Source of the DNA: Bradyrhizobium vignae
GTDB taxonomy: Bacteria; Pseudomonadota; Alphaproteobacteria; Rhizobiales; Xanthobacteraceae
Assembly (NCBI RefSeq): GCF_004114425.1
Contig: NZ_RDQF01000030.1
Span: forward strand, 1 to 64,000
Reading direction: 5' to 3'
Length of the DNA stretch: 64,000 nucleotides
Part shown: positions 35,275 through 43,514 of the stretch, in pieces
Layout: the number at the start of each line of letters is the position of its first letter
Position numbering within the stretch: position 1 is the stretch's first letter
Notes under the pieces: generated by a model
The model's database searches: none
The model's input: only the letters and a program-made list of their open reading frames with translations
What the model was told of the DNA's origin: nothing
Made by a program: the position numbers and the translations under genes

Positions 35275-35317
35275 GAAAGAGGCCCCAACCCCCGAAAGAT
35301 TTGTCGTGCGATCGCCG

Positions 35318-35336
35318 AATGTATAATTTATACATT
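35318..35336. promoter_or_regulatory. 19-bp palindromic operator candidate
   Basis: aatgtataa-t-ttatacatt, a perfect inverted repeat with 9-bp arms and one central base, between the divergent dctQ and gntR genes. FadR-family GntR regulators typically bind short AT-containing palindromes like this. Likely the GntR operator; unproven. Confidence 0.65.
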
Positions 35337-35493
35337 TTGGGAGTCAAACGGAGTTTGCGGTCATTTTGACGGCAGGGCGCGCTCATGCTGGGCACTTCTC
35401 TTTTGTGGAGTGCTTGGCTTTTGCCGGACGTCTCAACATGCAAGACAGGGACCGCGTCGACCGAACGAGTCGAGAAGGACAACAGACGATCAG

Positions 35494-36177
35494 ATGAGAC
35501 AGCCTCTGAAGCATCGCACCTTGTCGGCTGCGATCGTCGACCAACTCCGGCAGGCGATCCTCGACGGCACCTATCCGGCCGGATCGCAACTGCGCCAGGA
35601 CGCGCTCGGCGAGGCCTATGGCGTCAGCCGCATTCCCGTCCGCGAGGCGCTATTCCAGCTCGAGGCGGAAGGCCTGGTGCGGATCGTTCCGCAGAAGGGC
35701 GCCATCGTCTCGGAGCTGTCGCTGGACGAGATCAACGACGTCTTCGACCTGCGCCGAATCCTGGAGCCGCGATTGCTCGCACAGTCGGCGCCGCGTTTCA
35801 CCGCGGAGGATTTCGAGGGGCTCGACGACATCCATAGGCGGTTCGAGAAGGCGATCAAGGCGAGGAACGTCAGCGAGTGGGGCCAGCTCAACGCCGACTT
35901 CCACATGGCGCTCTACGTGCACGCACCGCAGCCGCGCACGCGCGCAATCGTGCTGTCGCTGCTCCAGACCAGCGACCGTTACACGCGTCTGCAACTCTCC
36001 AACACCAAGGCGATGGGCATTGCCGAAAAGGAGCACGCCCAGCTGATCGCGCTCTGCCGCGCGCAAAAGGTCGAGGAGGCGTGCCGGTTTCTGGAGCGGC
36101 ACATCGAAGCCGTCCGTAAGGATCTGTTGCAGGTCGTGGCGAACGCACCGCGCTCGCGGCGGAAGGAGAATTCGTAG
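35494..36177 (+). CDS. GntR/FadR-family transcriptional regulator
   Basis: 227 aa from the ATG at 35494. Winged helix at residues 8-70: AAIVDQLRQAILDGTYPAGS, QLRQDALGEAYGVSRIPVRE, ALFQLEAEGLVRIVPQKGAI. The C-terminal FCD domain follows (DEINDVFDLRRILEPRLLAQ, ADFHMALYVHA, H residues in KEHAQLIALCRA and FLERHIEAV, which bind metal in FCD proteins). It probably represses the flanking TRAP operon through the palindrome at 35318 until an organic acid binds. Confidence 0.88.
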   Translation: MRQPLKHRTLSAAIVDQLRQAILDGTYPAGSQLRQDALGEAYGVSRIPVREALFQLEAEGLVRIVPQKGAIVSELSLDEINDVFDLRRILEPRLLAQSAPRFTAEDFEGLDDIHRRFEKAIKARNVSEWGQLNADFHMALYVHAPQPRTRAIVLSLLQTSDRYTRLQLSNTKAMGIAEKEHAQLIALCRAQKVEEACRFLERHIEAVRKDLLQVVANAPRSRRKENS

Positions 36178-36220
36178 GGCGGGTCAGCCTTGCAGATGCG
36201 AGAAGCGCAGAACTTGTAGA

Positions 36221-36296
36221 GTGGGCAAAGGCGCGTAGTGCCGTGCCCACCATCTCTCCGTGATCGCCGACAGGTGGTGGGCACGCTTCGCTTTGC
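36221..36296. repeat. Inverted intergenic repeat (gtgggcaaag ... ctttgccc type)
   Basis: gtgggcaaag...gtgcccacca on the left arm faces ggtgggcacgcttcgctttgcc on the right, separated by about 18 bases. Recurrent rhizobial intergenic element located between the convergent gntR and dctM genes. It can fold into a strong hairpin and may act as a transcription barrier. Confidence 0.6.
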
Positions 36297-36321
36297 CCCC
36301 CTGCCGCAGTTGTAATCGTCG

Positions 36322-37680
36322 CTACCTGCTCCCGTCCGGTCCCATCACGAGGTCCGGCAGCCAGGTCGAAATGCCCGGCACGAAGCACAGCAGCAGCACC
36401 GCGAGCATCATCAAGAGCACGAAGGGCAGCGTGCCCCAGATCACCTCGCGCAGGGGAATGTCCGGTGCGACGTTGCGGATGACGAAGATGTTGAGGCCGA
36501 CGGGCGGGTGGATCAGGCCCATCTCCATCACGATGGTCATGACCACGCCGAACCAGATGATGTCGAAATTGGCGGCGCGGAGCGGCGGCAGGATGATCGG
36601 CGCGGTCATCAGGATGATCGACACCGGCGGCAGGAAGAAGCCGAGCACGACGACCATGACGAGGATCGCGAACAGCAGCTCCCATCGCGGCAGATGCATC
36701 GCGACGATGGATTCGGCGACCGATTGCGAGATGTGCAGGTAGCTCATCACGTAGGAATAGAGCAGCGACATGCCGATGATCATCATCAGCATGGTCGATT
36801 CCCGGATCGTCGATTTCATGATCGGAGCGAGATCACTCGGCCGCCACACGCTGTAGATCGCCGCAATCAGCGCCAGCGCGAGCAGGCCGCCGAGGCCCGC
36901 GGTCTCCGACGGCGTGGCGTAGCCGCCATAGAGCGCGATCATGACGCCGGTGAGCAGCAGCACGAAGGGGATCACGCGCGGCAGCACGCTGAAGCGTTCG
37001 GCCAGCGTGTACTCGTCGCGCGTCAGGATCGCACCTTCGGGCCCGCCGTTCTTGTAGATCGCTTCAGCCGCCTTGTATTCCCGGCGGAATCGGATCACGG
37101 CATAGGCGCCGAACAGGGTGACCAGCAAGAGGCCGGGACCGATGCCGGCGAGGAACAGACGCCCCAGCGACTTTTCCGCGGCAACCGCAAACAGGATCAT
37201 GGTGATGGACGGCGGCAGCAGGATGCCGAGCGTGCCGCCGGCGGCGATGATGCCTGCGGCAAAGCTGCCGGAATAGCCGCGCTTGCGCATCTCGGGGATA
37301 CCGGCCGAACCGATCGCCGAGCAGGTCGCTGGGCTCGAGCCCGCCATCGCCGCGAACAGCGCGCAGGCGAAGACGTTGGCGACGCCGAGGCCGCCGGGGA
37401 CGCGATGCAGCCAGGCATGCAGCGCCGAATAGAGATCCTGGCCAGCGCGCGACTTGCCGATCGCGGCGCCCTTCAGGATGAAGAGCGGAATCGACAGCAG
37501 CGTGATCGAGGCCATTTCCTCGTACACGTTCTGGGTCACCGTATCGAGCGAGGCCGAGGGCATGTAGATGCCCATGAACACGACCGCGACCGCGCCGAGC
37601 GCGAACGCAATCGGCATGCCCGAGAACATCACGAGCAGCGTCGCGATGCCGTAGGCAAGGCCGATACCGAAAACGCTCAT
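36322..37680 (-). CDS. TRAP transporter large permease (DctM-type), cluster 2
   Basis: 452 aa from the ATG at 37680. About 12-13 transmembrane segments; motifs LLSIPLFILKGAAIGKSRAG, GSSPATCSAIGSAGIPEMRK, GGTLGILLPPSITMILFAVA and HPPVGLNIFVIRNVAPDIPL. It is longer than the cluster 1 DctM (extra cytoplasmic loop AEAIYKNGGPEGAILTRDEY). It overlaps the DctQ stop by four bases. Third gene of the dctP-dctQ-dctM order. Confidence 0.92.
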   Translation of the reverse strand: MSVFGIGLAYGIATLLVMFSGMPIAFALGAVAVVFMGIYMPSASLDTVTQNVYEEMASITLLSIPLFILKGAAIGKSRAGQDLYSALHAWLHRVPGGLGVANVFACALFAAMAGSSPATCSAIGSAGIPEMRKRGYSGSFAAGIIAAGGTLGILLPPSITMILFAVAAEKSLGRLFLAGIGPGLLLVTLFGAYAVIRFRREYKAAEAIYKNGGPEGAILTRDEYTLAERFSVLPRVIPFVLLLTGVMIALYGGYATPSETAGLGGLLALALIAAIYSVWRPSDLAPIMKSTIRESTMLMMIIGMSLLYSYVMSYLHISQSVAESIVAMHLPRWELLFAILVMVVVLGFFLPPVSIILMTAPIILPPLRAANFDIIWFGVVMTIVMEMGLIHPPVGLNIFVIRNVAPDIPLREVIWGTLPFVLLMMLAVLLLCFVPGISTWLPDLVMGPDGSR

Positions 37681-38231
37681 GGCCGCTTGGCTCCGGTGAA
37701 GGGCAGCGCAAGCTGCACGAGGATCTGGATGCAGAGCAGGCTCATGCCGAGCGCCATCAGCGCATAGGGGATCGCGAGCGGCGGCGACCACATCGAATTC
37801 GAGACCTGGCCGTCGACATAGGCTTCATGGGCCAGTGTCCAGGATTTCCAGGCGAAGAAGGCGCAGAACAGGAACGTCGCGGCGTCGACGAGCCAGAGCC
37901 GGACCTTGTTGGCGAGCGGCGAGAGCAGGCCGACGAAGGCTTCGATGCCGATATGGCCGCGGTTCTGCTGCACATAGGCGGCCGTCATGAAGGTGGCGCC
38001 GACCAGCAGGAACACGGCGGCCTCGTCCTGCCAGTAATTGGCGGCCTTGAACAGCGCGCGGCTGAGCACGCTGTAGCTCAGGATGGCGCAGGCGGCGACC
38101 AGCGCAATCGCGGCGAACACGACGATGATGCTGTTGAGGACGGCGAGACCGCGATCGATCGCCGCCGCAGGGCCGGTCCCCGCGGCAACGCTCGCCCGGT
38201 CGTCACGATCCGGAAGCGGACCGTGGCTCAT
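37677..38231 (-). CDS. TRAP transporter small permease (DctQ-type), cluster 2
   Basis: 184 aa. The ATG at 38231 overlaps the stop of the binding protein (ATGA). Four hydrophobic segments: LNSIIVVFAAIALVAACAIL, WQDEAAVFLLVGATFMTAAY, a third at LWLVDAATFLFCAFFAW and a last at ALMALGMSLLCIQILVQLAL. The polar 30-residue N-terminus (MSHGPLPDRDDRASVAAG) is cytoplasmic. A longer frame reading into the SBP gene was rejected. Confidence 0.9.
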   Translation of the reverse strand: MSHGPLPDRDDRASVAAGTGPAAAIDRGLAVLNSIIVVFAAIALVAACAILSYSVLSRALFKAANYWQDEAAVFLLVGATFMTAAYVQQNRGHIGIEAFVGLLSPLANKVRLWLVDAATFLFCAFFAWKSWTLAHEAYVDGQVSNSMWSPPLAIPYALMALGMSLLCIQILVQLALPFTGAKRP

Positions 38232-39250
38232 GCCGCGACGTCGACGGCGAGCTTGAGCAGGTTTGCGGCGGTCGCGGTCTTGGCGCTGTAGTCCTTCCAC
38301 GCGGTGTCGCGGGCGATGTCGCGCCACTTGCCGACGGTCGCGGCATCGAGCGCCGAGACCTTGGCGCCGGCCTTCTCGTACACCTTGGCGACCTCGACGT
38401 CGTCGTCCTGCGCGCCCTTGCGGCCGAAGGCTTCGAGCTCTGTGCCGACCGCGAGCAAGATATCTTGATGGTTCTTCGGCAGCTTGTCGAAGATCGCCTT
38501 CGACATCATCAGCGGCTCGAGCATGAACCAGTAGGAGGTGCCGGCGCCTGACGTCAGCGACTTCGCGACCTCTTCGAGGCGGAACGAGATCAGGCTGGTC
38601 GAGGAGGTGATGCCGGCATCGCACGCGCCGGTCTGCATCGCCGCGTAGATTTCGTTCGAGGGTACCGACAGCACCGAGGCGCCGGCGGTCTGCAGCACCA
38701 TGTCCATCTCGCGCGAGCCGCCGCGCACTTTCATGCCCTTGGCATCCTCGGGCGCGACGATCGGCTTGGAGCGGCTGGCAACGCCGCCGGCCTGCCAGAC
38801 CCAGGTAAGCAGGATGATGCCTTTGTCGGCGAGGAAATCGGTCAGTGCCTTGCCGACGGGCTCCTTCTTCCAGCGCAGGCCCTGATCGTAGGTGGTCACC
38901 AGGCCCGGCATCAGGCCGATATTGGTTTCCGGCAACTCGCCGCCGGCATAAGGCATCGGATAGAGCGAGATGTCGAGCGCGCCCTTGCGCATCGCGGAGA
39001 ACTGCGCGTTGGTCTTGATCAGCGAGGAGTTCGGATAAATTTCCGCGGCGATGTCGCCATTGCTGCGCTTGGCAACTTCAGCAGCGAACATGCGACAGAG
39101 CCGGTCGCGGAAATCGCCTTTGTCGATGGTGCCGCCCGGGAATTGATGCGAGATCTTCAGCGTAGTGGCGGCCTGCGCGGTTCCGGTGCCGAAGCGCAGG
39201 ATGGCGGGTGCGGCGACGGCGGTCGCGATCAGATGGCGGCGCGTAATCAT
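38228..39250 (-). CDS. TRAP transporter solute-binding protein (DctP-type), cluster 2
   Basis: 340 aa beginning MITRRHLIATAVAAPAILRF, a twin-arginine-like signal, then LKISHQFPGGTIDKGDFRDR. Motifs: PNSSLIKTNAQFSAMRKGAL, DISLYPMPYAGGELPETNIG, GSREMDMVLQTAGASVLSVP and NEIYAAMQTGACDAGITSST. Sequence similarity to the cluster 1 protein is low by eye, so the ligand probably differs. First gene of its operon, with about 300 bases of leader upstream. Confidence 0.9.
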   Translation of the reverse strand: MITRRHLIATAVAAPAILRFGTGTAQAATTLKISHQFPGGTIDKGDFRDRLCRMFAAEVAKRSNGDIAAEIYPNSSLIKTNAQFSAMRKGALDISLYPMPYAGGELPETNIGLMPGLVTTYDQGLRWKKEPVGKALTDFLADKGIILLTWVWQAGGVASRSKPIVAPEDAKGMKVRGGSREMDMVLQTAGASVLSVPSNEIYAAMQTGACDAGITSSTSLISFRLEEVAKSLTSGAGTSYWFMLEPLMMSKAIFDKLPKNHQDILLAVGTELEAFGRKGAQDDDVEVAKVYEKAGAKVSALDAATVGKWRDIARDTAWKDYSAKTATAANLLKLAVDVAA

Positions 39251-39559
39251 GGTGTGATCCCCTTGGACTGTTCTTGTTGGTGTGATTTGGATCGGGTCTT
39301 GTGAGACCGGCGTTCAGGCTCATCCTAGCCGGTCTTTCAGCCGATATTCTCTCATCTGATAGTTCGAGACCGAATGCCCCGGCAAGTGCCGGCCGTGCTG
39401 CGCTGCACACTTCCTGGTCCCGCGCGCGAAAGTACGACGGATAGCGGAGGGCTCGCCAAAATTTATCGGCGGCGGCGTAACAACGCCGACTGGCGATCCG
39501 TCGAGATCAAATAGCGGCGTCCGTCGCTGACAAACACCATCTCGAAGGGAAGATGAACC
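39251..39559. other. Divergent intergenic region
   Basis: Separates the cluster 2 TRAP operon (minus) from the MXKDX protein (plus) and must contain both promoters. No strong palindrome, RNA or repeat seen. The MXKDX start has a gaagggaag site. Confidence 0.4.
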
Positions 39560-39805
39560 ATGACCATTCGCACCCGCATCGTGCTCGGCGTCTCGGCTGC
39601 CGCTCTTTCGCTTGGCCTCGCGTTTGCTCCGGCCGCCTTTGCTCAGGACAAGATGGGCAAGGATGACGGCATGATGAAAAAAGACACGATGTCCAAGGAC
39701 GGCATGATGAAGAAGGACACCATGTCCAAGGACGACGGCATGAAGAAGGATCACATGTCGAAGGACGGCATGAAGAAAGACGACGGAATGATGAAGAAGA
39801 ATTGA
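39560..39805 (+). CDS. Secreted pentapeptide MXKDX-repeat protein
   Basis: 81 aa. Residues 1-28 are a signal peptide ending AAFAQ. The mature part is almost wholly repeats of M-x-K-D (DKMGKDDGMMKKDTMSKDGM and so on) built of Met, Lys, Asp and Gly. The tandem DNA repeats explain it. The Met-rich motifs could bind copper or other metals; the function of this family is unknown. No partner gene adjacent. Confidence 0.85.
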   Translation: MTIRTRIVLGVSAAALSLGLAFAPAAFAQDKMGKDDGMMKKDTMSKDGMMKKDTMSKDDGMKKDHMSKDGMKKDDGMMKKN

Positions 39806-39932
39806 TCCTGCCGCGTCGTCGCGCAGCGCCCGCCTTGAGCGGCCCGCGCACGCGCGAATTCCGGCGGCGGTCTTTAAGACCGCCTCCGGAACGGCGCTTC
39901 AGTTCAAGTTCAATTGAACGTGACGAGTGAAC

Positions 39933-40280
39933 TTACTTGCGCTTGGCCTTGCGGGCGGCGTAGCGCGCATCGCGCTTGGCCTTTTGCTCGGCTTCGAGGG
40001 CAGCCTGTCTCTCGGCGGCTTCCTGGGCCTCGCGCGCGATCCGCGCGGCTTCGGCGGCCTTGGTCTCTTCCTCGAGACGCTTCTGCTCGGCCTTTGCCGC
40101 CTCGCGCGCGGCTTTCGCCTCGGCGCGTTTGGCCGCGAGGGCCTCGCGTTCAGCACGGCGTGCGACCACCGCCGGATCGTCAGGTCCCGGTTGCGATTTG
40201 AATTTGTTCAAAAGATTTTTGCGGGCTTCCTGTGCCGCCTTTTGCCGGTCTGCGAAGCCGGGTTCCCTGAATCCACTCAT
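39933..40280 (-). CDS. DUF6481-type coiled-coil protein
   Basis: 115 aa. Starts MSGFREPGFADRQKAAQEAR, then KNLLNKFKSQPGPDDPAVVA and nearly continuous Ala/Glu/Lys/Arg helix (RAEREALAAKRAEAKAAREA). The F.EP.F..RQ.AA..AR opening identifies the DUF6481 family, small highly charged helical proteins of unknown function. The rest is probably one long helix. Confidence 0.8.
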   Translation of the reverse strand: MSGFREPGFADRQKAAQEARKNLLNKFKSQPGPDDPAVVARRAEREALAAKRAEAKAAREAAKAEQKRLEEETKAAEAARIAREAQEAAERQAALEAEQKAKRDARYAARKAKRK

Positions 40281-40544
40281 CGACGAGCCTTGTCTTCCTC
40301 GCTTTCGATCCTACATCGGTGCCTGTTGGTACGTCGGCTGGGCATAGCAGGCGCCACGCGACGCAGAAGCGTGTACATCGGCGCGCGTCGCGAAGCCACC
40401 CATAATCGCAGCCGATCAGGTCAACGAAAAATCGCCCCCCGACGATCTCTCGTAGCCCGGAAAAACTGCTGAATTGTGATGTCCCTCATAAGGGAGCACA
40501 CGGGCGAGGCCTAGCGTCCGCCCGATACGAGACGGAGCACGGGC

Positions 40545-40781
40545 ATGACGATCTCAAGACCAAGCCTGAAGGCGCTCGCAATTGGCTTCGCCCTGGCGAG
40601 CGTGGCCGGCGCCGCGCTGCTGCTCGCTCGTCCGCAGCCCATCGAGAGTGCGGTGCTGGGAGCGGATTGGGAATGCACCCGGACCGCATTCGTGCTCACG
40701 AGCTGCGCACCGCGGCTTCAGGAGGCAATTCCGGCGGTCGAAACCTCGCGCAAGGATGCGATCCGGCAGACCCGGGGCTGA
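40545..40781 (+). CDS. Small secreted or membrane-anchored protein (78 aa)
   Basis: From the ATG at 40545: MTISRPSLKALAIGFALASV followed by AGAALLL, a signal or anchor of about 28 residues, then SAVLGADWECTRTAFVLTSC APR with two Cys that may pair. A polar helical tail ends RKDAIRQTRG. No family recognised. Confidence 0.6.
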   Translation: MTISRPSLKALAIGFALASVAGAALLLARPQPIESAVLGADWECTRTAFVLTSCAPRLQEAIPAVETSRKDAIRQTRG

Positions 40782-40856
40782 ATTGGACCGGCTGATCGGG
40801 TGTGACGCGACGCCGCAGCGGTGATAAAGCTGGCTCGCCAGCGCGACCAGACGGCC

Positions 40857-41093
40857 ATGTCGAAGCCAGAGTCCAGATCCGAACCCGGCGAGCAGCCCAA
40901 TTCTCGATCGAAGCGCCAGCCCGAGCGCCAGTCCGGCGGCGACCGCCGCGGCGCGATCGCCGGCTTGATCATTGCGATCGTGATCCTCGGGGTTGGCTGG
41001 TGGCTTGCCCGGAATCTTACCGCAGCCAGCAAGATGCAGGATTGCCTGATGTCCGGGCGAACCAACTGCAATGTGATCGAGCCGGCTCGCTAG
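40857..41093 (+). CDS. Small membrane protein with basic N-terminus (78 aa)
   Basis: Starts at the ATG at 40857: MSKPESRSEPGEQPNSRSKR, disordered and charged, then one transmembrane helix (GAIAGLIIAIVILGVGWWLA) and a short C-terminal part with Cys (MQDCLMSGRTNCNVIEPAR). Two Cys could form a disulphide outside. An alternative GTG at 40821 adds 12 residues. The final CxxxxxxNC pattern recurs in short rhizobial membrane proteins. Function unknown. Confidence 0.65.
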   Translation: MSKPESRSEPGEQPNSRSKRQPERQSGGDRRGAIAGLIIAIVILGVGWWLARNLTAASKMQDCLMSGRTNCNVIEPAR

Positions 41094-41265
41094 GCGCCCG
41101 TCAGCGTGGCCCGCAGGGCCGAAAAAATGCCCTGATCTTAATCATTTGTAACGGGACTTAGCCGATCAAGCAGGGCAGTTGTTTCGGCCGGCATCAGCCC
41201 GGCGCGCGGCGATTCGTCGATCGCGCCAGGGACCGCGGCCACGAGAGAGCAGGGGGCGAGCACGC

Positions 41266-42030
41266 ATGAGTGCGTCCAAACGCATGAAGATCATCATTCC
41301 CGTGATTTCGGCCATGTCGTTGTTCGCGCTGTCGGCGCAGGCGCAAGAGGCGAGACCGCCGAAAGAGGCGGGCCCACCGCCGGCTGCACCGGGTGCTGGC
41401 GCGCCGCCGCAGACCAATCAGACTATGCGCAAGGTCCCTCCACCCCAGCAGGCGACTCGACCCGTGCAGCCGGGTAGTCAGCCCCATGCGGGTCCTGGCC
41501 CGCGCAATGCCGACGGCCCATCGCCGCGACGTCAGGCGCGCGGTCCTGCCCCGGTGCGGGACTGGGGTGGACACACCTATCGTGGCAATCTCGCCTGGGA
41601 TGGTGGACGCTGGCGCCACGAAGTCCGCAACGGCCGCTCCGGCTGGTGGTGGGACGTTGGCGGCGTCTGGTATTATTATCCGGAGCGAATGGCTGGTCCG
41701 CCTGCCTACATCTCGGAGGACTATATCGACGACGTGCCGGTGGCCTATGCCCCGCCTCCGGTCGCCTATGCGCCGCCACCTCCGCCCCCGCCACCAGCTG
41801 ATCCCGGCGCCAGCGCGCTTGGCGGCGCGATCGTCGGCGGCCTGCTGGGCGGTCTGATCTCGGGCAATGCAACAGGGGCTGCCGCAGGCGCGGTTCTCGG
41901 CGGCGCGACGGGCGCAATCGCCGGTGCCACCGCTGCATCCCAGCCCGGCTACTACTGGGCGCAGGGCACCTGCTATTACCGCTATCCGAACGGCCAATAT
42001 GTGCAGGCCGATCCCCGCGCGTGTTACTGA
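41266..42030 (+). CDS. Secreted Pro-rich protein with glycine-zipper segment
   Basis: 254 aa from the ATG at 41266. Signal peptide at residues 1-27 (ending AQAQE). A Pro/Ala/Gln-rich linker leads to GGHTYRGNLAWDGGRWRHEV, RNGRSGWWWDVGGVWYYYPE, a small Trp/Tyr-rich repeat domain. After a Pro tract (PPPPPPPP) comes ALGGAIVGGLLGGLISGNAT, a glycine-zipper 2TM-like segment, and an ending YYWAQGTCYYRYPNGQYVQA with disulphide-forming Cys. Probably envelope-associated. Confidence 0.75.
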   Translation: MSASKRMKIIIPVISAMSLFALSAQAQEARPPKEAGPPPAAPGAGAPPQTNQTMRKVPPPQQATRPVQPGSQPHAGPGPRNADGPSPRRQARGPAPVRDWGGHTYRGNLAWDGGRWRHEVRNGRSGWWWDVGGVWYYYPERMAGPPAYISEDYIDDVPVAYAPPPVAYAPPPPPPPPADPGASALGGAIVGGLLGGLISGNATGAAAGAVLGGATGAIAGATAASQPGYYWAQGTCYYRYPNGQYVQADPRACY

Positions 42031-42183
42031 CTTTTCCAGGCGGGATTGGAGTACGGAGGCGGGCCTAGGCCCGCCTCTTTTCTTTGCACACCGGCGATTG
42101 CTTCAAATTAGCGCTGGCGCTCGTTGCCGCCGCACGCAAGCCTGAAAGAAAAATATCGGGATGATTCGCGGAGGACGTGGGAC

Positions 42184-42276
42184 ATGCTGGATGCGATCCA
42201 GATCAGCATGGCGTTGTGGGCCATGATCGTTTGCGGCGGGATCAAACTCTCGCAGGTGTTATCTTGTCTGTTCTAG
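42184..42276 (+). CDS. Possible 30-aa membrane peptide
   Basis: ATG at 42184, preceded by GGAGG at about 42170. MLDAIQISMALWAMIVCGGI then KLSQVLSCLF. It is a single hydrophobic helix with a good start site, too short for a confident call. Confidence 0.4.
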   Translation: MLDAIQISMALWAMIVCGGIKLSQVLSCLF

Positions 42277-42329
42277 CGCAGGATCCACCTTGCGCCGCTC
42301 GCTCGCGGAGACGCTTATCGCCTCGCGCG

Positions 42330-42491
42330 TCAGGACACGAGCCAGCTGAAGAACGCGATCGTGGCCCAGACCAGACCGCCGATCCAGGCGAGCATCACGA
42401 TGGCGATGGTCACGAGATAGGCGATGCCGAGCAGATCGGACCTCTGTCGTTGCGTCGGGACGACGATCTCGGCTGCTGCTTTGCGCGTCAT
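42330..42491 (-). CDS. Small membrane protein (53 aa)
   Basis: From the ATG at 42491: MTRKAAAEIVVPTQRQRSDL, then LGIAYLVTIAIVMLAWIGGL and VWATIAFFSWLVS, one long or two short membrane helices after a basic N-terminus. The coding pattern (third-position GC) is clear. Overlooked by length-based gene finding. No function recognised. Confidence 0.65.
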   Translation of the reverse strand: MTRKAAAEIVVPTQRQRSDLLGIAYLVTIAIVMLAWIGGLVWATIAFFSWLVS

Positions 42492-42665
42492 GACCTGACT
42501 CCACCATGGAGCGTTGAAGCTCTGCTTAGCGGAGATGTCCTGTGCAGGCTGTGATGCAGTTCACAGATACCTCGAACGATGCCTGTGCGACGCGGAGGTC
42601 ACCCCGCAATCATACGGGCGAAATTGCCATGCGCTTGTCCAGATCGGCCATCTAAAATCGGTCGC

Positions 42666-42851
42666 ATGTGTACCAGCTACGACCCACGGCATGAAGCCGA
42701 AGCCGCAATGAAGCTGGCTGCGGCGTCTGAAGGTGCCGATCGGCAACGACTGATCCAGCTGGCACTGGCATGGCATCAACTCGTCCGCGACCCGCCCGAG
42801 GAGCAAGCGGACCCGCCGGATGCCGCCGGGCGCACCCGCACCAGCGGGTAG
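42666..42851 (+). CDS. Hypothetical helical protein (61 aa)
   Basis: Starts MCTSYDPRHEAEAAMKLAAA at 42666, then SEGADRQRLIQLALAWHQLV, a helical hairpin with the ALAWHxLxR segment shared by short rhizobial proteins, and a disordered tail PPEEQADPPDAAGRTR. A rho-independent terminator follows 19 bases later. Function unknown. Confidence 0.6.
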   Translation: MCTSYDPRHEAEAAMKLAAASEGADRQRLIQLALAWHQLVRDPPEEQADPPDAAGRTRTSG

Positions 42852-42869
42852 GCCGCTCCCCACGAGAAA

Positions 42870-42900
42870 AACCCCGTGCTCGGGGGCCAAGCACGGGGTT
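42870..42900 (+). terminator. Rho-independent terminator-like hairpin
   Basis: aaccccgtgc (42870-42879) pairs perfectly with gcacggggtt (42891-42900), loop of 11, downstream of the 61-aa gene. The run of T is short (tt...ctt). Confidence 0.7.
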
Positions 42901-43144
42901 CTTCAAAGCCGACCGGGGCTGGCGAGTCGGCACCACTCAAGTCGGCTATCCAACGCTCTGATCGCGCGTTCGTTCCGTATCGATCCGCGGCGCTGAAATC
43001 CTGCTCGGCTAGCGGGAGCTTCCCTTGCCCGTGCTCGTGAGTGCATGACCGATCCGGCTGAACCGGTCATTAACGAATGCTCGGCCCTCGATTTTGCGAT
43101 CGCGATTCGTGCCTTGCGAACGAAGCGGAGTCGGACCGTGAACA

Positions 43145-43170
43145 AACAACAGCCCCCGAAGGGGGTCGGT
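43145..43170 (-). terminator. Terminator of the DUF2171-type gene
   Basis: On the minus strand ccccc-ttc-ggggg followed by ctgttgtttg, just after the stop at 43175. Stem of five to six GC pairs with a T-rich tail. Confidence 0.7.
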
Positions 43171-43174
43171 GTTT

Positions 43175-43402
43175 TCAGGCGGCTTCCGTCTTCGGTACAG
43201 CGTCGGCATTCACCGACAGTTTGACGACGTCCCCCTCGACGGCACCGACATATTTGGTGTCGATGTAGTGATGATGGTCCTTGTGACCTTCCGGGCTGTC
43301 CTTGCGCGTCAGCTTGATGCGGTTGCCCTCGACGCGATCGACGGTGCCGACATGGGCGCCGTCCTTGCCGATGATTTTCATGTGCTCTCTGATGTCGGCC
43401 AT
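43175..43402 (-). CDS. DUF2171-type protein
   Basis: 75 aa from the ATG at 43402, with GGAGG upstream in the minus reading. MADIREHMKIIGKDGAHVGT, VDRVEGNRIKLTRKDSPEGH, HHYIDTKYVGAVEGDVVKLS. The G.DG...G.VD...G..IKL......G.HHYI....V pattern identifies DUF2171, a small PRC-barrel-like beta protein common in rhizobia. The role is unknown. It is divergent from the PLP-enzyme gene. Confidence 0.85.
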   Translation of the reverse strand: MADIREHMKIIGKDGAHVGTVDRVEGNRIKLTRKDSPEGHKDHHHYIDTKYVGAVEGDVVKLSVNADAVPKTEAA

Positions 43403-43514
43403 GCTGTCCTCCTTGCATGGATTCAACAGCGAGGGTGCGTGTTCGTTGCAACGGGCGTGTTGGACCCAACGCGCTTTCCGCACGTTGACGCTCGTCGGAT
43501 CTGTCAAGAAGCGC

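Noticed and set aside
36508..37767. 419-aa plus-strand frame rich in His/Arg
   Set aside because: Antisense shadow of the cluster 2 DctM.
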